A stretch of 64,000 bases of DNA, taken from positions 1-64,000 of the forward strand of contig NZ_JAMXFA010000019.1 in assembly GCF_025370785.1 (NCBI RefSeq). Reading direction: 5' to 3'. The notes under the pieces are model-generated. The model was not told where the DNA came from. It saw only the letters and a program-made list of their open reading frames with translations, and did not search any database. Made by a program: the position numbers and the translations under genes. Source of the DNA: Laspinema olomoucense D3b (GTDB lineage Bacteria; Cyanobacteriota; Cyanobacteriia; Cyanobacteriales; Laspinemataceae). Shown here in pieces: positions 9,036-17,463 of the stretch. The stretch's first letter is position 1; each line of letters opens with the position of its first letter.

Positions 9036-9791
9036 ATGGTGAATCAAGTGGAATCCATAAAAACGCTAGCGGTTGATATTGGCGGTAGTGGCACAAAGAC
9101 AATTGTTTTAGATGCAGCAGGGGAAGCGGTGACAACACGTAACCGCGTTCCCACTCCGAATCCTGCTAAACCGCAACCTGTGATTGAGGCGATCGCGGCT
9201 TTAGCGAAAGAACAAGGTGAGTTTGATCGGGTTTCTGTCGGTTTTCCTGGGGTGGTTCGTAATGGAATCATCTACACTGCGGTGAACCTGGACCCGGATT
9301 GGGTGGAGTTTAATCTCGCCGAAGCGCTGACGAATGTCTTGGAAAAACCTGTTCGGGTTTGCAATGATGCAGATATCCAAGGTTTAGGTGCAATTTCTGG
9401 AATAGGAGTCGAACTCACGATCACCCTGGGGACTGGGTTTGGTAGTGCCTTATTTGTGAATGGCGCACTGGTGCCAAATTTGGAACTGGGACATCATCCT
9501 TTCCGCAAAAGTCAAACCTACGAGGAACAATTGGGACGTGCGGCATTGGATAAAGTGGGTGATAGACGGTGGAATCGCCGCTTACAAAAAGCGATCGCCA
9601 ATTTAGAACATTTGTTTAATTACGATCGCCTCTACATTGGTGGCGGTGAAGCTAAAAAAATCACCTTGGATTTACCCGCTAATGTCACCATTGTTCCTAA
9701 TATCACCGGGTTACTAGGGGGGATTGCCTTATGGCGGGAACTACCCAGTGAGGTAATCAGGCGATCGCCTTCTCCCTCTCCCTACATTTAG
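9036..9791 (+). CDS. ppgK: ROK-family glucokinase, polyphosphate-glucokinase-like
   Basis: A 251-residue sugar kinase of the ROK family. The first phosphate-binding motif is DIGGSGTKT at residues 14-22; the sugar-contacting CNDAD and ELGHHPF segments and the second phosphate motif LGTGFGSALF are present. The short length, the lack of a ROK zinc-binding CxCGxxGC motif and the DIGGSGxK form match polyphosphate glucokinases, which phosphorylate glucose with polyphosphate and/or ATP. The donor cannot be proven from sequence. A second, unrelated glucokinase (Glk family) lies at 47026-48042. The ATG at 9036 has no strong ribosome-binding site. A hairpin follows at 9842-9871. Confidence 0.8.
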   Translation: MVNQVESIKTLAVDIGGSGTKTIVLDAAGEAVTTRNRVPTPNPAKPQPVIEAIAALAKEQGEFDRVSVGFPGVVRNGIIYTAVNLDPDWVEFNLAEALTNVLEKPVRVCNDADIQGLGAISGIGVELTITLGTGFGSALFVNGALVPNLELGHHPFRKSQTYEEQLGRAALDKVGDRRWNRRLQKAIANLEHLFNYDRLYIGGGEAKKITLDLPANVTIVPNITGLLGGIALWRELPSEVIRRSPSPSPYI

Positions 9792-9841
9792 GTCAAAATT
9801 TGGAAATTAGGCCGAATGTAAATCAAGTGAGAAAGCGGTCA

Positions 9842-9871
9842 GTAGGGTAAGTCATCTTCATCTTACCCTAC
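9842..9871. terminator. hairpin after ROK kinase
   Basis: GTAGGGTAAG (9842-9851) pairs perfectly with CTTACCCTAC (9862-9871) around a ten-base loop. There is no T-run, so it may be a transcript-end stabiliser or a dispersed repeat instead of an intrinsic terminator. Confidence 0.45.
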
Positions 9872-9934
9872 CGTTACACTCTAGCCGAGACAAAGTGTCA
9901 GACAGTTGATAAAACAAACTCTTGAGGAAAGACT

Positions 9935-10942
9935 ATGAAAGCAGTTATCATGACCGGATTAGGCGCAGCGGCGGATGTCTTGAAAGTGCAAGATATTCCG
10001 GGTCCGCAATTAGAAGGCGATCGGGATATTTTAGTCCGCCTTCATGCTGCTGGGGTCAATCCCATCGATACTAAAATCCGCAAACGCGGAACCTTTCATC
10101 CAGATCTCACCCCGGATATCCTGGGATGTGATGGCGCCGGAGTCGTAGAGGCGATCGCCTCCGGCGTCCAAACCCTCAACGTGGGAGATGAAGTATATTT
10201 TTGTAATGGCGGATTGGGTGGACCTCACGGCAACTATGCCGAATATATTGCGATCGACGAACGATTTGTCGCCAAAAAACCCTCGTCTCTCAGCTTTGTA
10301 GAAGCTGCTGCTGCACCCCTCGTCCTGATTACTGCCTGGGAAGCACTCTACGATCGCGCGGGTCTACAACCGGGCCAAAAAGTGCTAATTCAGGCCGGTG
10401 CAGGGGGTGTCGGCCATGTCGCCATCCAATTGGCTAAACTCAAAGGTGCTGAAGTTGCCACCACCGTCAGTACCCCCGAAAAAGCCGAATTTGTCCGCCA
10501 ATTGGGTGCTGATTTAGTCATTTTATATAAAGAACAAAATGTCATTGAGACCGTGATGAACTGGACAAATGGGGAAGGTGCAGACATCGGATTTGATACC
10601 GTCGGTGACAAAACCTTTTTTGAAACCGCTGAAGCGGTGCGCTTATATGGGGATGTGGTTACCATTTTAGAACCCAATCCAGAACAGGGGACGTTAAAAA
10701 CCTCGCGACTCCGCAATCATCGCATCAGTTTTGAATTGATGCTGACTCCGATGTTACAAAATCGAATTACGGAGCAAGAAGATCAAGCCAAGATGTTACA
10801 GCAATGTGGGCGGCTATTTGATGAAGGCAAGTTAAAGATTCATCTGGGTAAAACATTCCCCTTAGAGCAAGCAGTTGCTGCACATGAGTTGTTAGAAACT
10901 GGGTCGATGCAAGGTAAAATTGTTCTAACAATGGGCCATTAA
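9935..10942 (+). CDS. NADPH:quinone oxidoreductase-like MDR protein
   Basis: A 335-residue medium-chain dehydrogenase/reductase of the zinc-independent quinone oxidoreductase type. The N-terminal GroES-like domain (GVNPIDTKIRKRG, GCDGAGVV) is followed by a Rossmann domain with AGAGGVGHVAIQLAK near residues 152-166. The zinc-ligand cysteines of alcohol dehydrogenases are absent. The likely reaction is NADPH-dependent reduction of quinones or alpha,beta-unsaturated carbonyls, but the substrate is unknown. The start at 9935 has GAGGAAAG upstream. It is flanked by hairpins on both sides and appears monocistronic. Confidence 0.88.
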   Translation: MKAVIMTGLGAAADVLKVQDIPGPQLEGDRDILVRLHAAGVNPIDTKIRKRGTFHPDLTPDILGCDGAGVVEAIASGVQTLNVGDEVYFCNGGLGGPHGNYAEYIAIDERFVAKKPSSLSFVEAAAAPLVLITAWEALYDRAGLQPGQKVLIQAGAGGVGHVAIQLAKLKGAEVATTVSTPEKAEFVRQLGADLVILYKEQNVIETVMNWTNGEGADIGFDTVGDKTFFETAEAVRLYGDVVTILEPNPEQGTLKTSRLRNHRISFELMLTPMLQNRITEQEDQAKMLQQCGRLFDEGKLKIHLGKTFPLEQAVAAHELLETGSMQGKIVLTMGH

Positions 10943-10946
10943 TACC

Positions 10947-10981
10947 CTTGGTAGTAATGACTTGCTGTCGTTACTACCAAG
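10947..10981. repeat. GTAACGACTTGC-type hairpin repeat
   Basis: CTTGGTAGTAA (10947-10957) pairs with TTACTACCAAG (10971-10981), with a TGACTTGCTGTCG loop. It lies five bases after the oxidoreductase stop. The same core (TAACGACTTGCTGTCGTTA or TAACGACTTCAGTCGTTA) recurs near 35985-36055, 39256-39316 and 41171-41243, so it is a dispersed family and may also help end transcripts. Confidence 0.7.
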
Positions 10982-11028
10982 CAAAAATAAATATATACCA
11001 TTTATTTTTAATATCAAGCTGAATTGGC

Positions 11029-13200
11029 ATGAAAAAGCGACTAATTTTATTTTTGATAATTATTTTAAATTTAATCTTTAACCCGATAAGTGACCTCCCC
11101 GCTCATGCAGCAATTACCCCTTTAAATCCCAACCCAGGGACGCGGGAACGCCTAACCCTAGAGCAATTACAACAGCGAATTAACTCCCCGATTATCTCCG
11201 AAGGAGTGCGGACCATTGATTTGCGGGAGTTGGTAATTGATTTAACCCCCAGTAATGCAGAATTTAGAGACCGATTTTACCCGTTGTTACAAAATCAACT
11301 AAATCGGTCCGGAACCCCCATTGCTTTGGATTTATCCTATTCCATCATTCAAGGAGACTTTGCGGGAAATGAGTTGGGATTAAGAGCACCGCTTTATGGG
11401 GAGGCGTTTTTACCCTTATTCTCCGAACAAGAGCGATCGCAACTGCAACGCGATCGCACAAGGTTGGCGCGGTTGAGTCAACTTTCGCGATCGCTCTTGG
11501 GGGTTCCTCCGAATCAAGTAGAAATTACCCTCTTTCAAGAACCCATTAAACTGGTTCACACTCATTTCATGGGAGAGGTCCATTTTAACCATAGTTTCTT
11601 CCTCAATCGCGTTGAAGCAATGGGAGCAATTTTTGATAAATTAGCCGATTGGTCCGACGCTCGGTTTAGTAAACTCAGCAGTTTTGCCGGAGCCAATTTT
11701 GTGGCAGAAGCCCGATTTCAGGGAAGCATATTTTTTCAAGATATAAGATTTAATCAGGGGTTATTTCAAGGAACGGCTAATTTTAAAGCAAGTCGGTTTG
11801 AAGGGTCGGGGAACTTTAATCAAGTCCAGTTTAACCAAGGGTCAAATTTTACGCGATCGCAATGGAATCGCAATGCCGATTTTAGTGGCTGTCACTGGGA
11901 GAACACCGCTTTATTTGACCGCGCCAAGTTTGCAGAAGCTCTGTTTTTAACCGAAACAGCTTTCCGCAATTTAGCCAGTTTTCGAGAAACTGCCTTTAAT
12001 CAGTCTATCAATTTTCGGGAAGCGAGTCTGCGCGATCGCGTTGCCTTTAGTGATACAACTTTTGCCAATTCTGCTTCTATCAATGTCGCCGGATTACGCT
12101 TCGATTCAGAATCCGCTAGAATTACCGGCGACCCGGGACAAATTGGGAAAAAACTGTCTCTCCCCAGTCTCCCGGGAAATGAAACCCTCTTGCGTCAGTT
12201 AGTGCGAAATTTCCGCCAACAAGAACAAATTGCCGATGCCAATCAGATGGAATATCTGACCGAAAACCTCCGACAAGAGAATCTGTTTCATCAATTAATC
12301 AAAATTAATATTAATACCGCCTCCCGACATCAATTACTCAAACTAGGATTGTCAGAAAATCAAGCCGATGCCATCATCCGTAATCAAGAAGAGCGCATTT
12401 TTGGCAGTCTCAGCGAAGTCCTAAATTTACCAGAAATTGACCTAGCAACTTATATCCAGTTACGCGATCGCGCCGTTGCTGGCGAACCCCTTTCCCTCCC
12501 GGGATGGTTGCGAAGCGCCATCCATTGGTTAGGGTTAAGTGCATTGTTACTACTGACACGCTACGGGACCAGTTTTTGGCTTATTTTTGGCGTAGGATTA
12601 GTGGCAATCGCCTATTTCAGTATCTTATTTTGGTTCGTCGATCGCTATCGGCGCATCCTTCCCAAACCCATCATTCCCACCGCCTTTGAAACCACTTGGA
12701 TGCTATCCAGTTCCCTCGGATTAACCAGTATCGGACTATTTGCCATTATTCGCACCAGTAGCGAACCCTTATTAACCCTAACCTGCTTAGGAATTCTGAT
12801 TATCCCCATCCCCACCCTTTTAATCATCATCCTCTACAAAAAAGGTCGCTATCATAACCTCATCGACTCCAGCTATTTTGTAGAAGATACCGGAATGCGT
12901 CAACTCCGCTTGGCGATCGGACGCTTACCCATTATTCCCCGCTTTCCTACCATGAGAGAACGCTATCTCCCCCTCCTTTGGAACCGCCGCTGGAGTTGGC
13001 TAAATTATTACGATTTCAGCCTCAATAATCTCCTAAAATTTGGCTTCAATGACATCCGCCTGCGAGACGAACATCTCCCCGGCATCATCTCCAGTTTAGT
13101 CTGGTATCAATGGACCCTCGGCCTACTTTATCTCAGCCTTTTACTCTGGACCCTCTCCCGAACCATCCCCGGCTTAAACCTCCTAATTTATCTAAAATAA
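11029..13200 (+). CDS. membrane protein with pentapeptide repeats and a helix-hairpin-helix domain
   Basis: A 723-residue protein with an N-terminal signal peptide (MKKRLILFLIIILNLIF, cleavage near AHA-A at about residue 28). Residues about 190-365 contain degenerate pentapeptide repeats (A/F-x-F periodicity, as in SFAGANFVAEARFQGSIF) forming a right-handed quadrilateral beta-helix. Residues about 425-475 match a ComEA-like helix-hairpin-helix (ININTASRHQLLKLGL, then NQEERIFGSLSEVLNL), normally a non-specific DNA-binding fold. Four or five hydrophobic segments follow between residues 495 and 620 and at the C-terminus. The soluble repeat and HhH portion is predicted to be outside the cytoplasm. 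I know of no assigned function. An extracytoplasmic DNA-binding or structural role is inference. Confidence 0.8.
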   Translation: MKKRLILFLIIILNLIFNPISDLPAHAAITPLNPNPGTRERLTLEQLQQRINSPIISEGVRTIDLRELVIDLTPSNAEFRDRFYPLLQNQLNRSGTPIALDLSYSIIQGDFAGNELGLRAPLYGEAFLPLFSEQERSQLQRDRTRLARLSQLSRSLLGVPPNQVEITLFQEPIKLVHTHFMGEVHFNHSFFLNRVEAMGAIFDKLADWSDARFSKLSSFAGANFVAEARFQGSIFFQDIRFNQGLFQGTANFKASRFEGSGNFNQVQFNQGSNFTRSQWNRNADFSGCHWENTALFDRAKFAEALFLTETAFRNLASFRETAFNQSINFREASLRDRVAFSDTTFANSASINVAGLRFDSESARITGDPGQIGKKLSLPSLPGNETLLRQLVRNFRQQEQIADANQMEYLTENLRQENLFHQLIKININTASRHQLLKLGLSENQADAIIRNQEERIFGSLSEVLNLPEIDLATYIQLRDRAVAGEPLSLPGWLRSAIHWLGLSALLLLTRYGTSFWLIFGVGLVAIAYFSILFWFVDRYRRILPKPIIPTAFETTWMLSSSLGLTSIGLFAIIRTSSEPLLTLTCLGILIIPIPTLLIIILYKKGRYHNLIDSSYFVEDTGMRQLRLAIGRLPIIPRFPTMRERYLPLLWNRRWSWLNYYDFSLNNLLKFGFNDIRLRDEHLPGIISSLVWYQWTLGLLYLSLLLWTLSRTIPGLNLLIYLK

Positions 13201-13258
13201 TCTCCCTCCCAACCCCTCTCTTTCTTCCGTGAAAATCAGTGAAATCAGTGGTTAAACA

Positions 13259-14452
13259 ATGAACCTCTCTCCCCTCTTTGAACTCGCGCAAGTCTTCCTC
13301 AAACTCGGCATCATTGGATTTGGAGGTCCAGCAGCACATATTGCCATGATGGAAGATGAAGTGGTCCATCGGCGGCAATGGTTAACCCAGGAACAATTTC
13401 TGGACCTCGTAGGTGCGACTAACTTAATCCCCGGTCCCAATTCCACAGAAATGGCGATTCATATTGGTTATATCTATGCCGGTGGGTTGGGATTAATTGT
13501 TGCCGGAACTTGTTTTGTCGTCCCTGCCGTATTAATGACCGCTGCTTTGGCGTGGGGATATGTGCAATTTGGAGAATTACCCCAAGTTTATCCCTTGTTA
13601 TATGGCATCAAACCGGCAGTTTTAGCAGTTATTTTTACCGCATTGTGGCGCTTGGGGAAAAAGGCGGTGAAGTCTCGGGAATTGCTGATGATTGCGATCG
13701 CCACTGCGATGGCAGTCTGGTTCGGTGTGAATGAAGTGTTCGCCTTGTTGTTAGGTGGAATATTGGGTGCAGTTTGGCTAAATTGGCGGACTCAACCGAC
13801 TTTAAGCGCATGGCTTTTCGGTTTCACTTTATCCCAAACTCCAAATAGTTTATCTCCCGTTCCCGCTGTAACTTCCGAAACCGTTCCTTTGTGGAAATTG
13901 GGGTTATTTTTCCTCAAAGTTGGTAGCGTTTTATATGGCAGTGGTTATGTATTAATTGCTTTCTTACAGGGACAATTAGTGGATGAATTTGGATGGTTGA
14001 CTCAGCAACAGTTATTAGATGCGGTAGCAATGGGTCAAGTCACTCCGGGTCCTTTGCTGACCACGGCAACTTTTATCGGTTATGTGATAGGAGGATTTCC
14101 TGGTGCAATTGTCTCGACTTTGGGGATTACTTTGCCATCGTTCCTGTTTGTATTAATTCTGAATCCTTGGATTCCGCGCTTGCGATCGCGTAAATGGACT
14201 TCAGCGTTTTTAGATGCGATTAATGTTAGTGCCGTGGCACTTATGGCGGTGGTGACGGTTCAATTAGCGGTGAGCACTTTGCAGATTAATTTTATCGGAT
14301 TACCGCTATGGACTGCACTGCTCCAGATTGATTGGATTGCGGCTTTGATTGCAGCGATCGCCGCTATTTTTGCCTTAGTTTGGCGCATCAATGCCGCCTG
14401 GTTAGTCTTAGGCGGTGCGATCGCAGGTTGGCTGGTGAATCGTCTTTTATAG
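13259..14452 (+). CDS. chrA: chromate transporter, CHR family
   Basis: A 397-residue polytopic membrane protein with the two homologous halves of long-chain ChrA proteins. Each half carries the family signature: GFGGPAAHIAMMEDEVV and LVGATNLIPGPNSTEMA in the first, SVLYGSGYVLIAFLQ and DAVAMGQVTPGPLLTTATFIGY in the second. ChrA exports chromate by proton-coupled antiport. The start at 13259 lies directly downstream of a 27-bp dispersed repeat (13227-13253), which occupies the ribosome-binding region. Only 58 bases separate it from the pentapeptide/HhH gene, so co-transcription is possible. A strong hairpin ends the gene. Confidence 0.92.
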   Translation: MNLSPLFELAQVFLKLGIIGFGGPAAHIAMMEDEVVHRRQWLTQEQFLDLVGATNLIPGPNSTEMAIHIGYIYAGGLGLIVAGTCFVVPAVLMTAALAWGYVQFGELPQVYPLLYGIKPAVLAVIFTALWRLGKKAVKSRELLMIAIATAMAVWFGVNEVFALLLGGILGAVWLNWRTQPTLSAWLFGFTLSQTPNSLSPVPAVTSETVPLWKLGLFFLKVGSVLYGSGYVLIAFLQGQLVDEFGWLTQQQLLDAVAMGQVTPGPLLTTATFIGYVIGGFPGAIVSTLGITLPSFLFVLILNPWIPRLRSRKWTSAFLDAINVSAVALMAVVTVQLAVSTLQINFIGLPLWTALLQIDWIAALIAAIAAIFALVWRINAAWLVLGGAIAGWLVNRLL

Positions 14453-14467
14453 CCGATTTGAACCCAA

Positions 14468-14511
14468 TTAAACGATTAGGCGAGGGTGAAAAACCCCGCC
14501 TAATCGTTTAA
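14468..14511. terminator. bidirectional terminator between chrA and ugd
   Basis: TTAAACGATTAGGCG (14468-14482) pairs perfectly over 15 bases with CGCCTAATCGTTTAA (14497-14511). It sits in the 69-base space between two convergent genes and can serve both strands. Confidence 0.75.
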
Positions 14512-14521
14512 TCCCTAAGAC

Positions 14522-15901
14522 TTAAGACCGGCCAATTCCCACATAGCGGAACCCTGCTTTTTGCAGCATTTCGCGATCGAGGAAATTACGACCATCAATC
14601 ATCACCGCATGGTTCATCAATTGCGCCATTTTCTCATAGTTCAAACTTTGGAATTGCTTCCAATCCGTGACCAGAACTAAGGCATCGCAACCATCCGCCA
14701 AGCGTTCCGGGTCGGTTTCGACCAACACCCCACTCAAGCCTTGACCAATCCCAGTTTGAGAAACAATGGGGTCATAGGCTTTCACTTTAGCACCGAGACG
14801 GTTGAGTTGTTCGATTAAATTCAAGGCTGGTGCATCGCGCATATCGTCCGTATCGGGTTTGAAGGTTAACCCTAACAATCCAACGGTTTTGCCTTTGAGA
14901 ATTTTCAGTTCATGCTGCAATTTTTCAATGGCAATCTGACGCTGACGTTTGTTAACTTCGATCGCCGCTTTCAGTAACTGAGCATCATAGCCATAGTCAT
15001 CGGCAGTATGCACCATTGCAGACACATCTTTGGGGAAACAGGAACCCCCCCAACCGATGCCAGCTTGCAGGAATTTCGTGCCAATTCGGGAGTCGAGACC
15101 CATGCCTTTGGAGACTTGCACCACATCCGCACCGACGCGATCGCAAACGTTGGCGATTTCGTTGATAAAGCTAATTTTAGTCGCTAAGAAGGCATTAGCG
15201 GCATATTTAATCATTTCTGCCGAACTAATGTCCGTCAAAACCACCGGAACTGGGGGTAAAGAAGCATCTTCGGCAAACTTGCGCTGGATGATGGGTTGAT
15301 AGAGTTCTTCCATCAATTTGAGTGCGCGGGGGTTGTTGCTCCCCAGGACGATGCGATCGGGATTAAAAGTATCATAAACCGCTGACCCTTCCCGCAGGAA
15401 TTCAGGATTACTGACTACATCAAATTCCACACCCAGTTGTTTGGCAGTTTCGTCTTTAGTGCCACCATTTTGATGCCGTTCCGTGACGCCATCGAGGACA
15501 ATCATCCGCACCCAGTCACCGGAACCGATAGGAACAGTAGATTTATTGACGATGACTTTATACCCTTTCTGCAGATGAGCACCGATGCCTCGTGCTACGG
15601 CTTCTACATAGCGGGTATCACTTTCTCCCGTGGGGAGGGGAGGAGTACCCACCGCAATGAATAAAATCTCACCGTGGGAGACGCCATATTCTAAGTCCGT
15701 GGTAAATTCTAACCGTCCGGCTTCCGAGGCTTCTTGCATGATTTCAGACAGTCCCGGTTCATAAATTGGGGACCGTCCGGATTTCATGACTTTGACTTTT
15801 TCTTCGTTATTGTCCACACAGATCACATGATGACCCGTGTATGCTAAACAAGCTCCTGTTACTAGGCCAACGTATCCTGTACCAATAACACAAACGCGCA
15901 T
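14522..15901 (-). CDS. ugd: UDP-glucose 6-dehydrogenase
   Basis: A 459-residue enzyme oxidising UDP-glucose to UDP-glucuronate with two NAD+. The N-terminal Rossmann motif GTGYVGLVTGACLAYTG begins at about residue 6, the catalytic cysteine is in GWGGSCFPKD, and the C-terminal UDP-binding domain carries GLTFKPDTDDMRDAP. The ATG at 15901 is chosen because AGGAGA lies eight bases upstream and the family starts MRVCVIGTGYVG; an upstream start at 15940 would add 13 unconserved residues. It lies downstream of uxs on the same strand with a 290-base gap, so the two form a nucleotide-sugar module that may have separate promoters. Products feed exopolysaccharide or glycolipid synthesis. Confidence 0.96.
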   Translation of the reverse strand: MRVCVIGTGYVGLVTGACLAYTGHHVICVDNNEEKVKVMKSGRSPIYEPGLSEIMQEASEAGRLEFTTDLEYGVSHGEILFIAVGTPPLPTGESDTRYVEAVARGIGAHLQKGYKVIVNKSTVPIGSGDWVRMIVLDGVTERHQNGGTKDETAKQLGVEFDVVSNPEFLREGSAVYDTFNPDRIVLGSNNPRALKLMEELYQPIIQRKFAEDASLPPVPVVLTDISSAEMIKYAANAFLATKISFINEIANVCDRVGADVVQVSKGMGLDSRIGTKFLQAGIGWGGSCFPKDVSAMVHTADDYGYDAQLLKAAIEVNKRQRQIAIEKLQHELKILKGKTVGLLGLTFKPDTDDMRDAPALNLIEQLNRLGAKVKAYDPIVSQTGIGQGLSGVLVETDPERLADGCDALVLVTDWKQFQSLNYEKMAQLMNHAVMIDGRNFLDREMLQKAGFRYVGIGRS

Positions 15902-16191
15902 ATAAGGTATCTCCTGCAAATTTATAGAAGTCGGTCCCATGAAGAAGGGGGAAAATCTTTAGAAATGGATGGGGGGAGAAATACTCAGGAATCTCTCATT
16001 TTGTCCCCCTTTGATTTCGTCCTAACTTTCTATTTTAGGCGATCGCTGATTTTAGCTTCCCTGCTCCTTCATCCCGTCCAATTTTTGTATGCTGCACCCT
16101 GAAGTAATCGCGATTATACTCTATCCCATGCGGGGGAATATTTCCACTCCCTAGCTAGATTATTCTCCTACTGAAAGATTACCCCGCATGG

Positions 16192-17124
16192 TTATGGAGA
16201 TATCAGGCGATCGCGAAAATCTTCTATGGTCAACCTTAATCCTTCATCCACATGAACTTGTGGCTCCCATCCCAGCCAAGTCTTCGCCAGGGTGATATCA
16301 GGTTGGCGTTGACGAGGATCATCTTGGGGAAGGGGCTTAAATTGAATCGGCGCATCGGGATTCACCATTTTCTGGATTTTTTCAGCCAGTTGTAAAATGG
16401 TGTATTCATCCGGATTCCCCAAATTCATGGGACCGATATGTTCTCCATTCATCAACCGGATTAACCCTTCTACTAAGTCAGAAACATAGCAGAAACTCCG
16501 GGTTTGGGAACCATCTCCATACACGGTTAAAGGAATTCCTCGCAACGCTTGCACCACAAAATTGCTCACCACTCGTCCATCATTTTCTAACATTCTGGAC
16601 CCGAAGGTGTTAAAAATTCGAGCGACCCGAATATCTACATGATTTTGACGGTGGTAATCAAAACAGAGCGTTTCTGCCACTCGTTTTCCTTCGTCGTAAC
16701 AGCTCCGAATTCCAATCGTATTGACATTTCCCCGATAGTCTTCAGTTTGAGGATGCACGTCTGGGTCCCCATAGACTTCGGAGGTAGAAGCCATTAAAAG
16801 TCGCGCCTTAACTCGCTTGGCGAGTCCCAACATATTCATGGTGCCAATGACGTTTGTTTTAATGGTTTTTACTGGATTGTACTGATAGTGAACCGGCGAT
16901 GCAGGACAAGCTAAATGATAGATTTGCTGAACTTCTAACCGAATCGGTTCGGTTACATCGTGGCGAATCAGTTCAAAAGAGGGGTTTCCCAACCATTTGC
17001 TGATATTTCGCTTATCTCCGGTAAAAAAGTTATCTAGGCATAAAACATCATGCCCTTGTTCCATTAACCGATCAATGAGGTGGGAACCGATAAAACCAGC
17101 ACCACCCGTAACCAATATTCTCAT
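16192..17124 (-). CDS. uxs: UDP-glucuronate decarboxylase (UDP-xylose synthase)
   Basis: A 310-residue extended short-chain dehydrogenase that converts UDP-glucuronate to UDP-xylose. The NAD-binding GGAGFIGSH is at residues 7-15, the catalytic STSEVYG serine/threonine segment and the YDEGK (Tyr-x-x-x-Lys) pair are present, and [10 protein letters not shown] and [16 protein letters not shown] match UXS proteins. Together with ugd it gives the two-step route from UDP-glucose to UDP-xylose, suggesting a xylose-containing surface polysaccharide. No glycosyltransferase is next to it. A hairpin at 17210-17233 lies upstream of the gene. Confidence 0.93.
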   Translation of the reverse strand: MRILVTGGAGFIGSHLIDRLMEQGHDVLCLDNFFTGDKRNISKWLGNPSFELIRHDVTEPIRLEVQQIYHLACPASPVHYQYNPVKTIKTNVIGTMNMLGLAKRVKARLLMASTSEVYGDPDVHPQTEDYRGNVNTIGIRSCYDEGKRVAETLCFDYHRQNHVDIRVARIFNTFGSRMLENDGRVVSNFVVQALRGIPLTVYGDGSQTRSFCYVSDLVEGLIRLMNGEHIGPMNLGNPDEYTILQLAEKIQKMVNPDAPIQFKPLPQDDPRQRQPDITLAKTWLGWEPQVHVDEGLRLTIEDFRDRLISP

Positions 17125-17209
17125 ACTTTTAAGCTACTTAGAGTTAGAACAGACAGAGCCATCGGCTCAAAACCTGGCATCCCGTTAATTTCTTTCTTAA
17201 AATAACAAA

Positions 17210-17233
17210 AAAAGCGCCCTTTTTGGCGCTTTT
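17210..17233. terminator. intrinsic terminator between lepA and uxs
   Basis: AAAAGCGCC (17210-17218) pairs with GGCGCTTTT (17225-17233), loop CTTTTT. With A-rich and T-rich flanks it could terminate in both directions; on the minus strand it lies about 230 bases after lepA and just upstream of uxs. Confidence 0.65.
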
Positions 17234-17303
17234 GAAGCAAAGTTAATTAAAACTTTACGTTTTGTTATATGGCCTTTCTCTTGTGGGTCAATTCCAGTCA
17301 GGA

Positions 17304-17404
17304 TCCCCCTAAATCCCCCTTATCAAGGGGGACTTTCTGGGTTTCCCCCCTGGAACAGGGGGACTTTCTCAGGTTTCCCTCTTTCCAAGGGGGGCTAGGG
17401 GGGA
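17304..17404. mobile_element. about 100-bp CCCCCT-bounded MITE-like repeat
   Basis: TCCCCCTAAATCCCCCTT (17304-17321) and AAGGGGGGCTAGGGGGGA (17387-17404) are imperfect inverted termini. Between them AAGGGGGACTTTC-type blocks recur three times. There is no ORF. A shorter relative is embedded at about 36688-36720. The 339-base gap 17125-17463 contains only this element and the terminator at 17210-17233. Confidence 0.6.
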
Positions 17405-17463
17405 GCGAATAGACGTATTTCATGAATGTGAAAATTGCTATATAACCCTTAAAACTCCCTGTT

